Position numbers and translations under genes: made by a program. The notes beneath the pieces are model-generated. The model ran no database searches. It was not told the origin of the DNA and saw nothing but the letters and a program-made list of their open reading frames with translations. A DNA stretch of 64,000 nucleotides from Lachnospiraceae bacterium. GTDB taxonomy: Bacteria > Bacillota > Clostridia > Lachnospirales > Lachnospiraceae. The DNA is taken from the NCBI GenBank assembly GCA_022845895.1, contig AP025573.1:4064501-4128500 (forward strand), in the 5' to 3' direction. Below are positions 1-7,609 of the stretch, piece by piece (positions within the stretch are counted from its first letter, which is position 1; every line of letters begins with the position of its first letter).

Positions 1-1
1 C

Positions 2-367
2 AAACGAAAAGCCCATGTGAATACGTCATTTATCAATGAACCGCTCCATTATGCACTGAAGGAATATCTGGAACACAATGCACTTCCCTTATTTGAAAAT
101 TGTGTCGTATGCTTTATCCAGATTTACGATGAGCGGCTTCCGCTGCGGCGCATCCGGGATTATGACAATTTAGAATTCAAGCAAATTTTAGATACCATAT
201 CCCCATTCGTTTTGCAGGATGACAACGGATTGTTCTGTGACTCCTATCACACAACAAAGCTGGAAAGCGCCGACTATACTTCTATCCACATTATGGATAA
301 AGCCATGTTTCCGAAATGGCTGAAGCTGCAAAAAAACAGCTTATCAGACCTGTCGGAAATTTCCTGA
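2..367 (+). CDS. Hypothetical element protein, C-terminal part (5' end outside window)
   Basis: The reading frame is open from the left edge to a TGA at 365-367, so the gene probably starts before the window. A GTG at 17 is possible but has no visible ribosome binding site. About 116-121 residues are visible. They are acidic and aromatic-rich and have no signal peptide, membrane segment or catalytic motif that I recognise. It resembles short conserved proteins carried by clostridial conjugative elements (perhaps the DUF6100 group), but I cannot confirm this from sequence alone. A strong intrinsic terminator follows it. Confidence 0.55.
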   Translation, partial: KRKAHVNTSFINEPLHYALKEYLEHNALPLFENCVVCFIQIYDERLPLRRIRDYDNLEFKQILDTISPFVLQDDNGLFCDSYHTTKLESADYTSIHIMDKAMFPKWLKLQKNSLSDLSEIS

Positions 368-403
368 AATAATTATCCTCGTTGCCGACATAGGTAAATC
401 ATC

Positions 404-432
404 ACACGGAACCAGTAAATTCCGTGTTTTTT
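404..432 (+). terminator. Intrinsic terminator
   Basis: ACACGGAA at 404-411 pairs perfectly with TTCCGTGT at 420-427, followed by a T run. It ends the leftmost gene and lies only a base or two before the earliest start (434) of the next gene, so that gene needs read-through or an internal promoter. Confidence 0.85.
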
Positions 433-433
433 A

Positions 434-1594
434 GTGCCTAATTTTCCACGATTCTACCCAAGTATGGAGTCTGATGGGTATTTTTTAAGGAGTGATGCCA
501 CTATTCATACAGATACAACTCGTTATATCCTGCTGGAGATGATAGCGCTTTGTGGTGAATTTCCTGCAGAACAACTAAGCAGGGTGATTCCCGGTGCATA
601 TGCAGAAAAAGTGATTACACAGCTCAAACAGGAAAAGTTGCTTCGTACTCATTACAAAGATAAATTACGGGGCTACCGGCTAACGAAAAGAGCAAAGGAA
701 ATGTTGCTTGAGAACAATCCTGACCGCTTTGCTTTTTATCTGACCGGAAATACGGAAACCAACCAGATCCGTTCCGAGCCCACAAGGCGGATGCGGCTTT
801 ATCAGAAAGCTGAGGCTTACATCACGTTTTTTCATGCTGGTGTACCGCTGTTTCCAGATGCGAAGCCAGCCTTGTTCCTGCCCGGAGGCAAAGCAAAAAC
901 ACTGCAATTTCCTCTGTTTTACTCCAGCAGAGAATTAAAACAGCTCGGTACAAGCACAATAAAGATCAAAAATTCCCGGAGCGTAGGGATATTGCTGACC
1001 AAAACTACAATTTACGTCATGTATAACACGGGAACCTCTTTGTTGAAGTGGGAGTATCGGACAGAAATCCGGGTGAACGCCTTTCTGCAGCATTACTTTA
1101 ATGGGAATCTCTATCCACGTATCCCACAGATTCGGGCAATAATGCTTGGAAGGGATATGGATACAGCCATAAAGTTGATGACCAGTACCGGGGGATTCAA
1201 AAAGTCCTTGTTTTGTCTGGACACCTCTTATGAGCACTTTCACTATCTGCCCAACACCCCGGAAGGCGAAGTTTTATTAAAGCTTTTATGCCGCCCAAAA
1301 TTATTGGGCCAGCTAAATCAATTACTACTCTCTGACCTGATGCCTCCCAATGAGCATCTGGCCATCGAGCATGACGCTCTTACAGCATCCGGCGATGTTG
1401 TTTTGTTTGCCTATGATTTTGACATGCAGCGTATCAACCGATTCAATACGGCAGTACAGCTATTTGGACAGAAGGGAACCATCGTTGCTTTTGACTTTCA
1501 GGTTCCAACGCTAAAAAACTATCTGAATACAGAAATCCAATACTCCGTAATTGACTTCCAGAAGTTCAAAAGGGGGTTTTTTCATGAAACGTAA
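434..1594 (+). CDS. Winged-helix protein upstream of the coupling protein (Replic_Relax-like?)
   Basis: A 386-residue protein. Residues about 25-95 look like a winged-helix domain (predicted helices around DTTRYILLEM and AEQLSRVIPG, then a basic wing KDKLRGYRLTKRAK). The rest is an alpha/beta domain ending in VVLFAYDFDM and GTIVAFDFQ, which suggests a Rossmann- or nuclease-like fold. The arrangement recalls replication-relaxation (PF13814-type) proteins of conjugative elements; this is inference. The start is uncertain: GTG 434 and ATG 464 both lack a clear ribosome binding site, and an AAGGAGTG at about 487 is followed only by an out-of-frame ATG. The 3' end overlaps the coupling protein start by 11 bases, implying translational coupling. 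Confidence 0.6.
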   Translation: MPNFPRFYPSMESDGYFLRSDATIHTDTTRYILLEMIALCGEFPAEQLSRVIPGAYAEKVITQLKQEKLLRTHYKDKLRGYRLTKRAKEMLLENNPDRFAFYLTGNTETNQIRSEPTRRMRLYQKAEAYITFFHAGVPLFPDAKPALFLPGGKAKTLQFPLFYSSRELKQLGTSTIKIKNSRSVGILLTKTTIYVMYNTGTSLLKWEYRTEIRVNAFLQHYFNGNLYPRIPQIRAIMLGRDMDTAIKLMTSTGGFKKSLFCLDTSYEHFHYLPNTPEGEVLLKLLCRPKLLGQLNQLLLSDLMPPNEHLAIEHDALTASGDVVLFAYDFDMQRINRFNTAVQLFGQKGTIVAFDFQVPTLKNYLNTEIQYSVIDFQKFKRGFFHET

Positions 1595-3560
1595 ATGGTG
1601 GAAGTGCATATTTGCGCTTCCCATCTGCCTGTGTACCGTCTATGCAGGCGGATATATCACACAGTTTATATATTATTACCGGGTCTGGACAGATGCAGGA
1701 AACTTTGCAGGAAACGGCTCTTTTCCGAAAACACCATCGCCCCGGCTTGAAGCCTGCCTGTCCGCCCTTACCCTATTCCCATATAACCTATATGGGATTT
1801 TTATTTGTCTGGCTGCCTTCTTGCTGCTGGTATTTTTATTTATGCGGATGGGATATGACCGTAATGGCGGTATGGCAGACAAGGAACGGAATCTGTCTTA
1901 TTCCAGCAAAGGCACCTACGGTACCGCCGGATTTATGACTCCGGCAGAAATGCATCAAGTCCTAAAACTGGTTGACAATGTAACGAAATACAAAGGACCC
2001 ATTTTGGGGAAGCTTGGAAGTAAAGCCGTCTGTCTTCCCGTAGATACCCGCATGAACAGCAATGTCGCTGTTTACGGGGCGTCCGGCTCCATGAAATCCA
2101 GAGCTTATGTGCGTAATGCAGCCCTTCAGTGTGTGGCCCGTGGGGAAAGCCTCATCTTTACAGATACGAAATCGGAACTGTACGAGGATCTGGCTGTTTA
2201 CTTGGAAGAACATGGATATATTGTAAAGGTATTTAATCTGGTGAGTCCGGAATGCTCGGATAGCTGGAACTGCTTATCTGAAGTAGAAGGGCAGGAAACC
2301 ATGGCACAGATATTTACGGATGTCATCATACAAAATACTGGTTCCGGTAAGGGAGACCATTTCTGGGACAATGCAGAGCAAAACCTGCTAAAAGCATTGG
2401 TTCTTTATGTGGAACAGGGGTTCCCGCCGGAAGCCAAAAATATCGGGCAGGTCTATAAGCTTCTGACCATGAGTTCCGAAAAGGAACTAAACGCCCTGTT
2501 TGACTTGCTGCCTATATCTCATCCGGCAAAGGTTCCCTACTGTATCTATAAACAGGCCAGCGATACAGTGCGAAGCGGAGTCATCATTGGTCTTGGTTCC
2601 CGGCTCCAGATTTTTCAAAGTAAGCTGATCCGGCAGATAACCGCCCATGATGAAATAGACATTACGCTTCCGGGACGGGAAAAATGTGCGTATTTCTGTA
2701 TTGTCAGCGATCAGGACCATACCTTTGACTTCCTCTCCTCGCTGTTTTTGTCCTTCGTTTTCATCAGATTAGTGCGCTATGCGGATATACACTGTGAGGG
2801 AGGTCGGCTTCCGGTTCCGGTACATATCCTTGCGGACGAGCTGGGGGCTTCCTGTGGAACTATTTTAGATCTGCCCACAAAAATATCCGTCATCCGAAGC
2901 CGGGGAATCAGTATTAGCTGTATTTTTCAGAACCTGCCCCAGCTTCAGAACCGTTACCCCTATAATTCCTGGCAGGAAATTTTAGGGAATTGTGATTCTA
3001 CGGTTTTTTTAGGATGTACAGATCCCATTACAGCACAGTTCATTTCTGAGCGGACCGGAATTGCCTCAGTCAATGTATCCAGTGAGGCAAAGCAGCTAAA
3101 TACATGGCGGGTATCCGATTATACGCCGGAATACCGGAAGACAGAATCCATCGGAAAACGGGCAGTCCTGACACCAGATGAGGTTCTGCGCCTGCCGCTG
3201 GATGAAGAACTGATTATCCTCAGAGGCCAGAAAGTCCTTAAAGCAGAAAAATTTGACTATGTGCTGCATCCGGAGGCAAAAAAATTACGAAAACGAAAGG
3301 CGTCCGAACATATCCCGCAATGGCAGAAACAGGAGCTTAAAGAAGTGGACTATATGCCATCCATGCCTAAGCCTAAGCGTGGGCGGAGAAAAAAGCCGGC
3401 ACTGGATATTCCCCCTGCAGCCTTCCCTTCCGATACACCCGAACCACCTTGGGGAGAAGATTATCCTTCCACTTCCCCGGATGAGACTGCTGATCTTATA
3501 AACGAACCCTCAGAGGATGAGGATTTCATTCCTCTGGACAAGGATTCCATTATGTTTTAG
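1584..3560 (+). CDS. VirD4/TraG-type type IV coupling protein
   Basis: A 658-residue membrane ATPase expected to bring the relaxase-DNA complex to the transfer channel. I chose ATG 1584 because it has AAAAGGGGG just upstream; longer in-frame starts do not. Two N-terminal membrane segments (about residues 7-30 and 70-90) precede the nucleotide-binding domain. The Walker A is GASGSMKS at about residue 165, a divergent form, and the Walker B is VHILADELG at about 413. The C-terminal tail is Lys/Pro-rich, then acidic (RGRRKKPALDIPPAAFP, then EDEDF), as in many Gram-positive coupling proteins where the tail contacts partners. It lies directly upstream of the S1-like protein, 18 bases apart. Confidence 0.9.
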   Translation: MKRKWWKCIFALPICLCTVYAGGYITQFIYYYRVWTDAGNFAGNGSFPKTPSPRLEACLSALTLFPYNLYGIFICLAAFLLLVFLFMRMGYDRNGGMADKERNLSYSSKGTYGTAGFMTPAEMHQVLKLVDNVTKYKGPILGKLGSKAVCLPVDTRMNSNVAVYGASGSMKSRAYVRNAALQCVARGESLIFTDTKSELYEDLAVYLEEHGYIVKVFNLVSPECSDSWNCLSEVEGQETMAQIFTDVIIQNTGSGKGDHFWDNAEQNLLKALVLYVEQGFPPEAKNIGQVYKLLTMSSEKELNALFDLLPISHPAKVPYCIYKQASDTVRSGVIIGLGSRLQIFQSKLIRQITAHDEIDITLPGREKCAYFCIVSDQDHTFDFLSSLFLSFVFIRLVRYADIHCEGGRLPVPVHILADELGASCGTILDLPTKISVIRSRGISISCIFQNLPQLQNRYPYNSWQEILGNCDSTVFLGCTDPITAQFISERTGIASVNVSSEAKQLNTWRVSDYTPEYRKTESIGKRAVLTPDEVLRLPLDEELIILRGQKVLKAEKFDYVLHPEAKKLRKRKASEHIPQWQKQELKEVDYMPSMPKPKRGRRKKPALDIPPAAFPSDTPEPPWGEDYPSTSPDETADLINEPSEDEDFIPLDKDSIMF

Positions 3561-3578
3561 AAAGAAAGGAGTTTTACT

Positions 3579-4496
3579 ATGCCAAACGAATTAAACAATA
3601 TCTTAACCTTGGAGGCGGATGCCTCTATTGAGACACAACAGAGCAAAGAGGAACTGGCATGGCATGAAATTACCAATGCCTACCGTACCAGACGGATATT
3701 AACCGGAATACTGGGCGGAATCGAACGTCTGGAGGGTGGCGCCACCATTGCTATCATTTACTATAAGAATTTCCGTGTCGTGATTCCTGTCAGTGAAATG
3801 ATGCTGAATCTCTCCGTTGACGAAAATCATAACTATGGGGATTTGTCGCTCCGGCAAAATAAAGTGCTGAATACCATGCTGGGCGCTGAGATTGATTTTA
3901 TTATCAAGGGATTGGATGCAAGGGCAAGAAGTATTGCTGCCAGCCGGAAAGATGCCATGTACAAAAAGCGTCAGATTTTTTATCTGGACAAAGACGCCTC
4001 TGGAAAACCCAAGGTCTACGAGGACCGGATTGTACAGGCAAGAGTGGTAGCTGTTGCCGAGAAGGTAGTCCGTGTGGAACTATTTGGCGTGGAAACCTCC
4101 ATCCCCGCAAGGGATTTGTCCTTCGATTGGTTGGGAGACGCAAAGGAACGGTTCCATGTAGGGGAACAGATTCTGGTCCGGGTTCTGAGCGTGGATGCAC
4201 AGGATACGGATCATATTACCGTCCGTGCAGATGTGAAAAGCGTGGAAGGGAACACCAGCCTCGCCAATATGCAGCTCTGCAAGGTACAGGGAAAATACGC
4301 CGGCACCGTGGAAGATATTCATAAAGGAACTGTCTTTGTACGGCTTACCATCGGCGTCAATGCCATAGCCCATAGCTGTTACGATAACCGGACCATCGGC
4401 AAAAAGGATATGGTATCCTTTGTGGTCACCCATATAGATACGGAGCGAAATGTTGCTGTTGGAATCATAACAAGAATTATTAAACAGAACATTTAA
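3579..4496 (+). CDS. S1/OB-fold-like protein of the transfer region
   Basis: A 305-residue soluble protein with ribosome binding site AGAAAGGAG. From about residue 145 it contains two tandem beta-rich stretches typical of S1-type OB folds: IVQARVVAVAEKVVRVELFG with VGEQILVRVLSVD, then GKYAGTVEDIHKGTVFVRL with KKDMVSFVVTHID. The N-terminal part also looks beta-rich (IAIIYYKNFRVVIPVSEM). S1 folds usually bind RNA or single-stranded DNA. Similar proteins sit beside coupling proteins in clostridial elements, but their role in transfer is unknown to me. It probably ends the transcript that starts before the coupling protein. Confidence 0.7.
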   Translation: MPNELNNILTLEADASIETQQSKEELAWHEITNAYRTRRILTGILGGIERLEGGATIAIIYYKNFRVVIPVSEMMLNLSVDENHNYGDLSLRQNKVLNTMLGAEIDFIIKGLDARARSIAASRKDAMYKKRQIFYLDKDASGKPKVYEDRIVQARVVAVAEKVVRVELFGVETSIPARDLSFDWLGDAKERFHVGEQILVRVLSVDAQDTDHITVRADVKSVEGNTSLANMQLCKVQGKYAGTVEDIHKGTVFVRLTIGVNAIAHSCYDNRTIGKKDMVSFVVTHIDTERNVAVGIITRIIKQNI

Positions 4497-4507
4497 ACTC
4501 CATTATA

Positions 4508-4536
4508 TTGCAGCACAAAACAGCTTGTGCTATACT
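4508..4536 (+). promoter_or_regulatory. Sigma-A-type promoter of the small toxin gene
   Basis: TTGCAG at 4508-4513, a 17-base spacer, and TATACT at 4531-4536. Transcription would start near 4543, about 70 bases ahead of the small membrane peptide gene. Confidence 0.8.
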
Positions 4537-4612
4537 AATTCAATAATCGAACAGGAAAGAACGGATGCAATTTCTTGCCCTCTAGTCTTGAGAAAGAAAG
4601 AGGGTGATGCCC

Positions 4613-4696
4613 ATGAATACGCTTGAAGTGTTAACACTACTGCTTGTGGTATTTGCGGCTTTGACCTACTTGGATAATCGACATAATAAGAAATAG
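4613..4696 (+). CDS. Small hydrophobic type I toxin (holin-like toxin family)
   Basis: A 27-residue peptide (29 if ATG 4607 is used). It has a short N-terminal MNTLEVLTL, one membrane segment (LLVVFAALTYL) and a charged tail DNRHNKK. This matches the plan of the putative holin-like toxin / TxpA-BsrG group of type I toxins, which insert in the membrane when over-expressed. The ribosome binding site AGAGGGTG lies 6 bases before ATG 4613. It has its own promoter (4508-4536). The 3' end is overlapped by a 14-base perfect inverted repeat and by a convergent promoter-driven RNA on the other strand, the expected antitoxin. Confidence 0.75.
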   Translation: MNTLEVLTLLLVVFAALTYLDNRHNKK

Positions 4697-4730
4697 CATC
4701 CCGCCCTGAGAAAGTTGGATGCTATTTCTT
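4688..4730. terminator. Bidirectional terminator shared by toxin mRNA and antisense RNA
   Basis: A perfect 14-base inverted repeat, AAGAAATAGCATCC at 4688-4701 and GGATGCTATTTCTT at 4717-4730. It begins inside the last codons of the toxin gene. It can end the toxin transcript rightward and the antisense RNA leftward. Confidence 0.8.
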
Positions 4731-4785
4731 ACATAGTTATTTAATTACTGAGGGCATCAGATCTTGCATCTGATTACCTTTCTTG
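4688..4785 (-). ncRNA. Candidate antisense RNA antitoxin of the small toxin
   Basis: A minus-strand promoter reads leftward from about 4785 towards the toxin 3' end. The RNA would be about 100 nt, with a 5' stem-loop (ATCAGAT 4756-4762 with ATCTGAT 4768-4774) and the shared 14-base stem at its 3' end. It is complementary to the toxin mRNA 3' region and the last toxin codons. This is the standard layout of type I antitoxins in Bacillota; expression is inferred. Confidence 0.7.
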
Positions 4786-4790
4786 CTTTG

Positions 4791-4819
4791 ATTATACACT
4801 GGGGGATGCGAGAAATCAA
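4791..4819 (-). promoter_or_regulatory. Promoter of the antisense RNA
   Basis: On the minus strand: TTGATT (4814-4819), a 17-base spacer, TATAAT (4791-4796). This near-consensus sigma-A promoter faces the toxin gene and has no reading frame in between. Confidence 0.8.
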
Positions 4820-4841
4820 GTCCCCCCTTATTTGAATTTTG

Positions 4842-5573
4842 CTATTCCCCTTCCTTATGCCCATTCTCAAGCACCGGCGCATAGATTGCAGTCACCTCCA
4901 TGCGGTCCTCTTTGTCCGTATCAATCTGCACATAGTAATCGCCAATATAATATGTGGTATAGTCACCCTGAAGGGAGTACAATTCCAAGGTATTAAAATC
5001 CACTAAACAAAGATCTCTCGGTTTCCATGGCTTGCTCTCCGGTTCGTAAGTCTCCATAACCGCCAGTATTTTATCAAGGCACTCCTGACACAAGTGCTTT
5101 TGTACATTCTTTACTTGAAAAATGCTGTCATCCCCATAGGTGATTTCCATCGTAGCAATCCCACGATCCGAGTTGGGTGAACTATGGAAAAAGCAGCCGC
5201 CTTCTCCGGTTGCGGTATAGGTGGTATTCATGCCTCCTCTGGGCCCGGTTAAGCTTCCATCATCTGCATGGTTCCTGATTTTCATATCTATCACATACCA
5301 GTTATTCACACAGATAATCCCCAAGTCATCATATTTCCGGAAAAGCCCCATGAGGCTCCGGTTGCTGTTTCCGCACAAATAGCATTCTTTCGCTTTTTTC
5401 AGTTTGCTCTTGGCCGGTTCTGCTGATTTTCGTACCCATGGTTCATGGTTTTTAGCAGAGATGCCGCTTTCTTCCTTTTGCGTGGACAGCTCTTTTGCCG
5501 AATACTTCCCCATTCCAAATCCCAAAATAATTCCTGCCATACATACGATAATGCCCAAAACTGCTTTTTTCAT
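4842..5573 (-). CDS. Secreted or membrane-anchored Cys-containing protein, unknown function
   Basis: A 243-residue protein starting at ATG 5573, which has AAGAAGGAGTG nine bases upstream; the longer frame lacks this. It opens with MKKAVLGIIVCMAGIILGFG, an uncleaved signal anchor or signal peptide, followed by a charged linker. The outer domain has CYLCGN and HLCQECL pairs, which may bind a metal, and a beta-rich C-terminus (TTYYIGDYYVQID). I do not recognise the family. It is the last gene of a minus-strand pair with the XRE gene, but a terminator separates them. Confidence 0.65.
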   Translation of the reverse strand: MKKAVLGIIVCMAGIILGFGMGKYSAKELSTQKEESGISAKNHEPWVRKSAEPAKSKLKKAKECYLCGNSNRSLMGLFRKYDDLGIICVNNWYVIDMKIRNHADDGSLTGPRGGMNTTYTATGEGGCFFHSSPNSDRGIATMEITYGDDSIFQVKNVQKHLCQECLDKILAVMETYEPESKPWKPRDLCLVDFNTLELYSLQGDYTTYYIGDYYVQIDTDKEDRMEVTAIYAPVLENGHKEGE

Positions 5574-5697
5574 TTTGTATAACACTCCTTCTTGATATAG
5601 TTCTGACAGTATTACTATACCAATTCTCAGAGTGTTTTTCATCATATAATACGCATTTTATTCGTAAAAAAGCGTATTATATTGCGTTTTTATGTCG

Positions 5698-5725
5698 AAA
5701 AAATGTCTGCACCTACCATGCAGAC
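5698..5725 (-). terminator. Intrinsic terminator of the XRE gene
   Basis: GTCTGCA at 5705-5711 pairs with TGCAGAC at 5719-5725. On the minus strand a T run follows (A run at 5698-5703 on +). Confidence 0.8.
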
Positions 5726-5731
5726 AGTAAT

Positions 5732-6052
5732 CTAATCCCTTAATTCTTCAATGACAACATCAAATATGTTCATCGCCTTCTTTTGTTTTTGTACAGGGAG
5801 TTCCTTCAGACGTTCCTGCTGGGCCGAATAACGCTTTTTGGCGTTCAGCGGGACCACATCTTCCAATATATCGTTGGGTTCTGCGCCAAGCAGATTGATA
5901 ATCCTTACCAGCACATCCAATGCAGGTGTCTTGATGCCACGCTCAATGGCGCTCAGATAAGTGGGACTGATCTGTGCCTTCTCTGCCAGTTGCTCCTGTG
6001 TAAATCCCGCAAGTTCTCTATACTTTTGTATTTTCCTGCCGACGCCTTTCAT
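5732..6052 (-). CDS. XRE-family helix-turn-helix regulator
   Basis: A 106-residue cytoplasmic DNA-binding protein. ATG 6052 is chosen because GGAGGGTG lies 4 bases upstream; longer in-frame extensions have no such site. The HTH is at about residues 6-60 (RELAGFTQEQLAEKAQ, then SPTYLSAIERGIKTP). The C-terminal 40 residues are basic and helical. It is divergent from the T4SS operon, so it may act as the transfer repressor or activator, as XRE genes do beside many conjugation operons; this role is inferred from position. Confidence 0.85.
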   Translation of the reverse strand: MKGVGRKIQKYRELAGFTQEQLAEKAQISPTYLSAIERGIKTPALDVLVRIINLLGAEPNDILEDVVPLNAKKRYSAQQERLKELPVQKQKKAMNIFDVVIEELRD

Positions 6053-6223
6053 AATACACCCTCCTATCAGTTCTTCCAATCTCGTACTTACAGTATTAGT
6101 CCGTAGTCTTAGTATATGGGGTTTGCACGAATTCAAACAGAATCTGACAGTGTTAGATAACAAGCACTGTAAGAGCGTCACACAAATGGCAGATAAGAGG
6201 CATGAAATGGCACATTCCTGCGA

Positions 6224-6252
6224 TTGTAAGGGAAATCCCCCCATGATAAAAT
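6224..6252 (+). promoter_or_regulatory. Candidate promoter of the T4SS operon
   Basis: TTGTAA (6224-6229), a 17-base spacer, TAAAAT (6247-6252). It would start a leader RNA near 6259, ahead of two hairpin-T-run structures. The -10 match is moderate. Confidence 0.45.
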
Positions 6253-6282
6253 TGATATTGTCAAAATTATATGCAGATGAAG

Positions 6283-6336
6283 ATGCAGCACTCACGGACC
6301 ATAAGCCTCTGGCCCGAAGGTGCTGCATTTTCTTTT
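6283..6336 (+). terminator. Leader hairpin / first candidate attenuator of the T4SS operon
   Basis: ATGCAGCAC (6283-6291) pairs perfectly with GTGCTGCAT (6320-6328), with TTTTCTTTT after it. The loop is long (28 bases). It lies between the putative promoter and the first T4SS gene. Confidence 0.6.
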
Positions 6337-6369
6337 GCGGGAGGTGACAATCAATACCATATGTTTAAG

Positions 6370-6400
6370 GGCAGTCTGCTTTGACCAGACTGCCTTTTTC
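6370..6400 (+). terminator. Second leader terminator of the T4SS operon
   Basis: GGCAGTCTG (6370-6378) pairs with CAGACTGCC (6386-6394), followed by TTTTT. A further stem follows at about 6437-6465 (GCCGGGGAG with CTCTCCGGC), just before the ribosome binding site of the first gene. A transcript from upstream must pass these structures. Confidence 0.8.
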
Positions 6401-6484
6401 AGCAGACGCTGAACAGAGGCTGGAAAACTATAAGCGATGCCGGGGAGGTTTTCACTCTCCGGCCACATGAAGGAGGTAACTTGC

Positions 6485-6862
6485 GTGAAACCAAATACAA
6501 AACCAAAGATTCCGCCCCAAAAACGCTGCATCAGTCCGGGAAGCATACTGTATGCCTTATTCCTTTGCAGTACCCTGCTGATTGGAAGTGTACAGCCTGT
6601 TTTTGCTGCGACTATCTGGGATAAGGCTTCTGAGATCATGAAGGACGTATATAACCAGATTGTCCTGATTTCAACCATAGCTGCTGTCGTAACCGCATCC
6701 GTGGCCTTACTGCTGATGAATTTTTCAAAGAGTGGAAAAACCGTGGACGAATCCCGTGCATGGCTGAAACGCATTATCATTACATGGGCAATTTTAAATG
6801 GTCTTGGATTTATCATGGCATACATTACGCCATTCTTTGCCGGCGGCCAGTGGAATGGGTAA
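6485..6862 (+). CDS. VirB2/TrbC-like small membrane protein (pilin-like)
   Basis: A 125-residue protein. GTG 6485 is chosen because AAGGAGG lies 8 bases upstream. A long basic N-region and hydrophobic core (ILYALFLCSTLLIGS) end in VFAAT, a good signal peptidase site at about residue 42. The mature part has two membrane segments (IVLISTIAAVVTASVALLLM and IIITWAILNGLGFIMAYI), the plan of VirB2/TrbC pilins. It is the first structural gene after the leader and is followed 24 bases later by the VirB6-like gene. The family assignment is from topology and position only. Confidence 0.6.
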   Translation: MKPNTKPKIPPQKRCISPGSILYALFLCSTLLIGSVQPVFAATIWDKASEIMKDVYNQIVLISTIAAVVTASVALLLMNFSKSGKTVDESRAWLKRIIITWAILNGLGFIMAYITPFFAGGQWNG

Positions 6863-6886
6863 TCGGCCCGGAGAGGAGGACACGTT

Positions 6887-7597
6887 ATGGGGATACTCGA
6901 CGGGATCGTGGAATGGATTGCCGAACAGGTAATGAATATTCTGGATTTGATCACCACATCTGTCCTTGGGGCACTTGGCTGTTCCATGGACACGTTTATT
7001 CGCTATTTTCCCGCTGCTGATATGCTGTATCAGGTATTTGTGGCACTTGCCATCGGGCTCATCATGCTGAACTGGGTCTGGCAGCTTTTTAAAAATTATT
7101 TTATAGGTGCTGGCATTGAAGCTGAAGATCCGATTAAATTATCCCTCAGAAGCTTTATGTTCATCTTCCTTGTTTTTTATGCGAAAGACATTGTGAATCT
7201 GCTTCTTGGGATTGCCGGAACCCCTTATAGCTGGATTTTAACCGAAAACCTGCCGCCTGTGCAGTTTGGGATCTTCAATTCCGTTTTGACCGTCATCCTT
7301 GGCGTTTGTGCAAATGGCGGAGTTGCGCTTATTTCCCTGATCTTATTGCTGATATTGGCGTGGAATTATATCAAGCTGCTCTTTGAAGCGGCGGAGCGGT
7401 ATATTCTGCTGGGAGTTCTGGTCTATACTGCACCTGTTGCTTTTGCCACCGGTTCCAGTCAGGCTACCGGGAATATTTTCAAGAGCTGGTGCCGGATGCT
7501 GGGCGGCCAGTTCTTTTTGTTGCTGATGAATGCTTGGTGCCTGCGGCTTTTTACATCCATGGTGGGAACCTTTATTGCAAACCCACTTTCATTATAA
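6887..7597 (+). CDS. VirB6/TrbL-like polytopic channel protein
   Basis: A 236-residue protein with five or six hydrophobic segments and ribosome binding site GAGAGGAGG. The N-terminus GILDGIVEWIAEQVMNIL is amphipathic. The central helices (VFVALAIGLIMLNWVWQLF; ALISLILLLILAWNYIKLL) and the motif FEAAERYILLGVLVYTAPVA are typical of the Gram-positive VirB6-like inner-membrane component. It would form part of the membrane channel that the coupling protein feeds. It lies 12 bases before the next gene. Confidence 0.75.
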   Translation: MGILDGIVEWIAEQVMNILDLITTSVLGALGCSMDTFIRYFPAADMLYQVFVALAIGLIMLNWVWQLFKNYFIGAGIEAEDPIKLSLRSFMFIFLVFYAKDIVNLLLGIAGTPYSWILTENLPPVQFGIFNSVLTVILGVCANGGVALISLILLLILAWNYIKLLFEAAERYILLGVLVYTAPVAFATGSSQATGNIFKSWCRMLGGQFFLLLMNAWCLRLFTSMVGTFIANPLSL

Positions 7598-7609
7598 AGG
7601 AGGCTCCAA

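Noticed and set aside
434..1594. Calling this gene the relaxase
   Set aside because: It has no HUH or Tyr-centred relaxase motif that I can see; the winged helix and alpha/beta parts fit another role. The relaxase probably lies outside the window.
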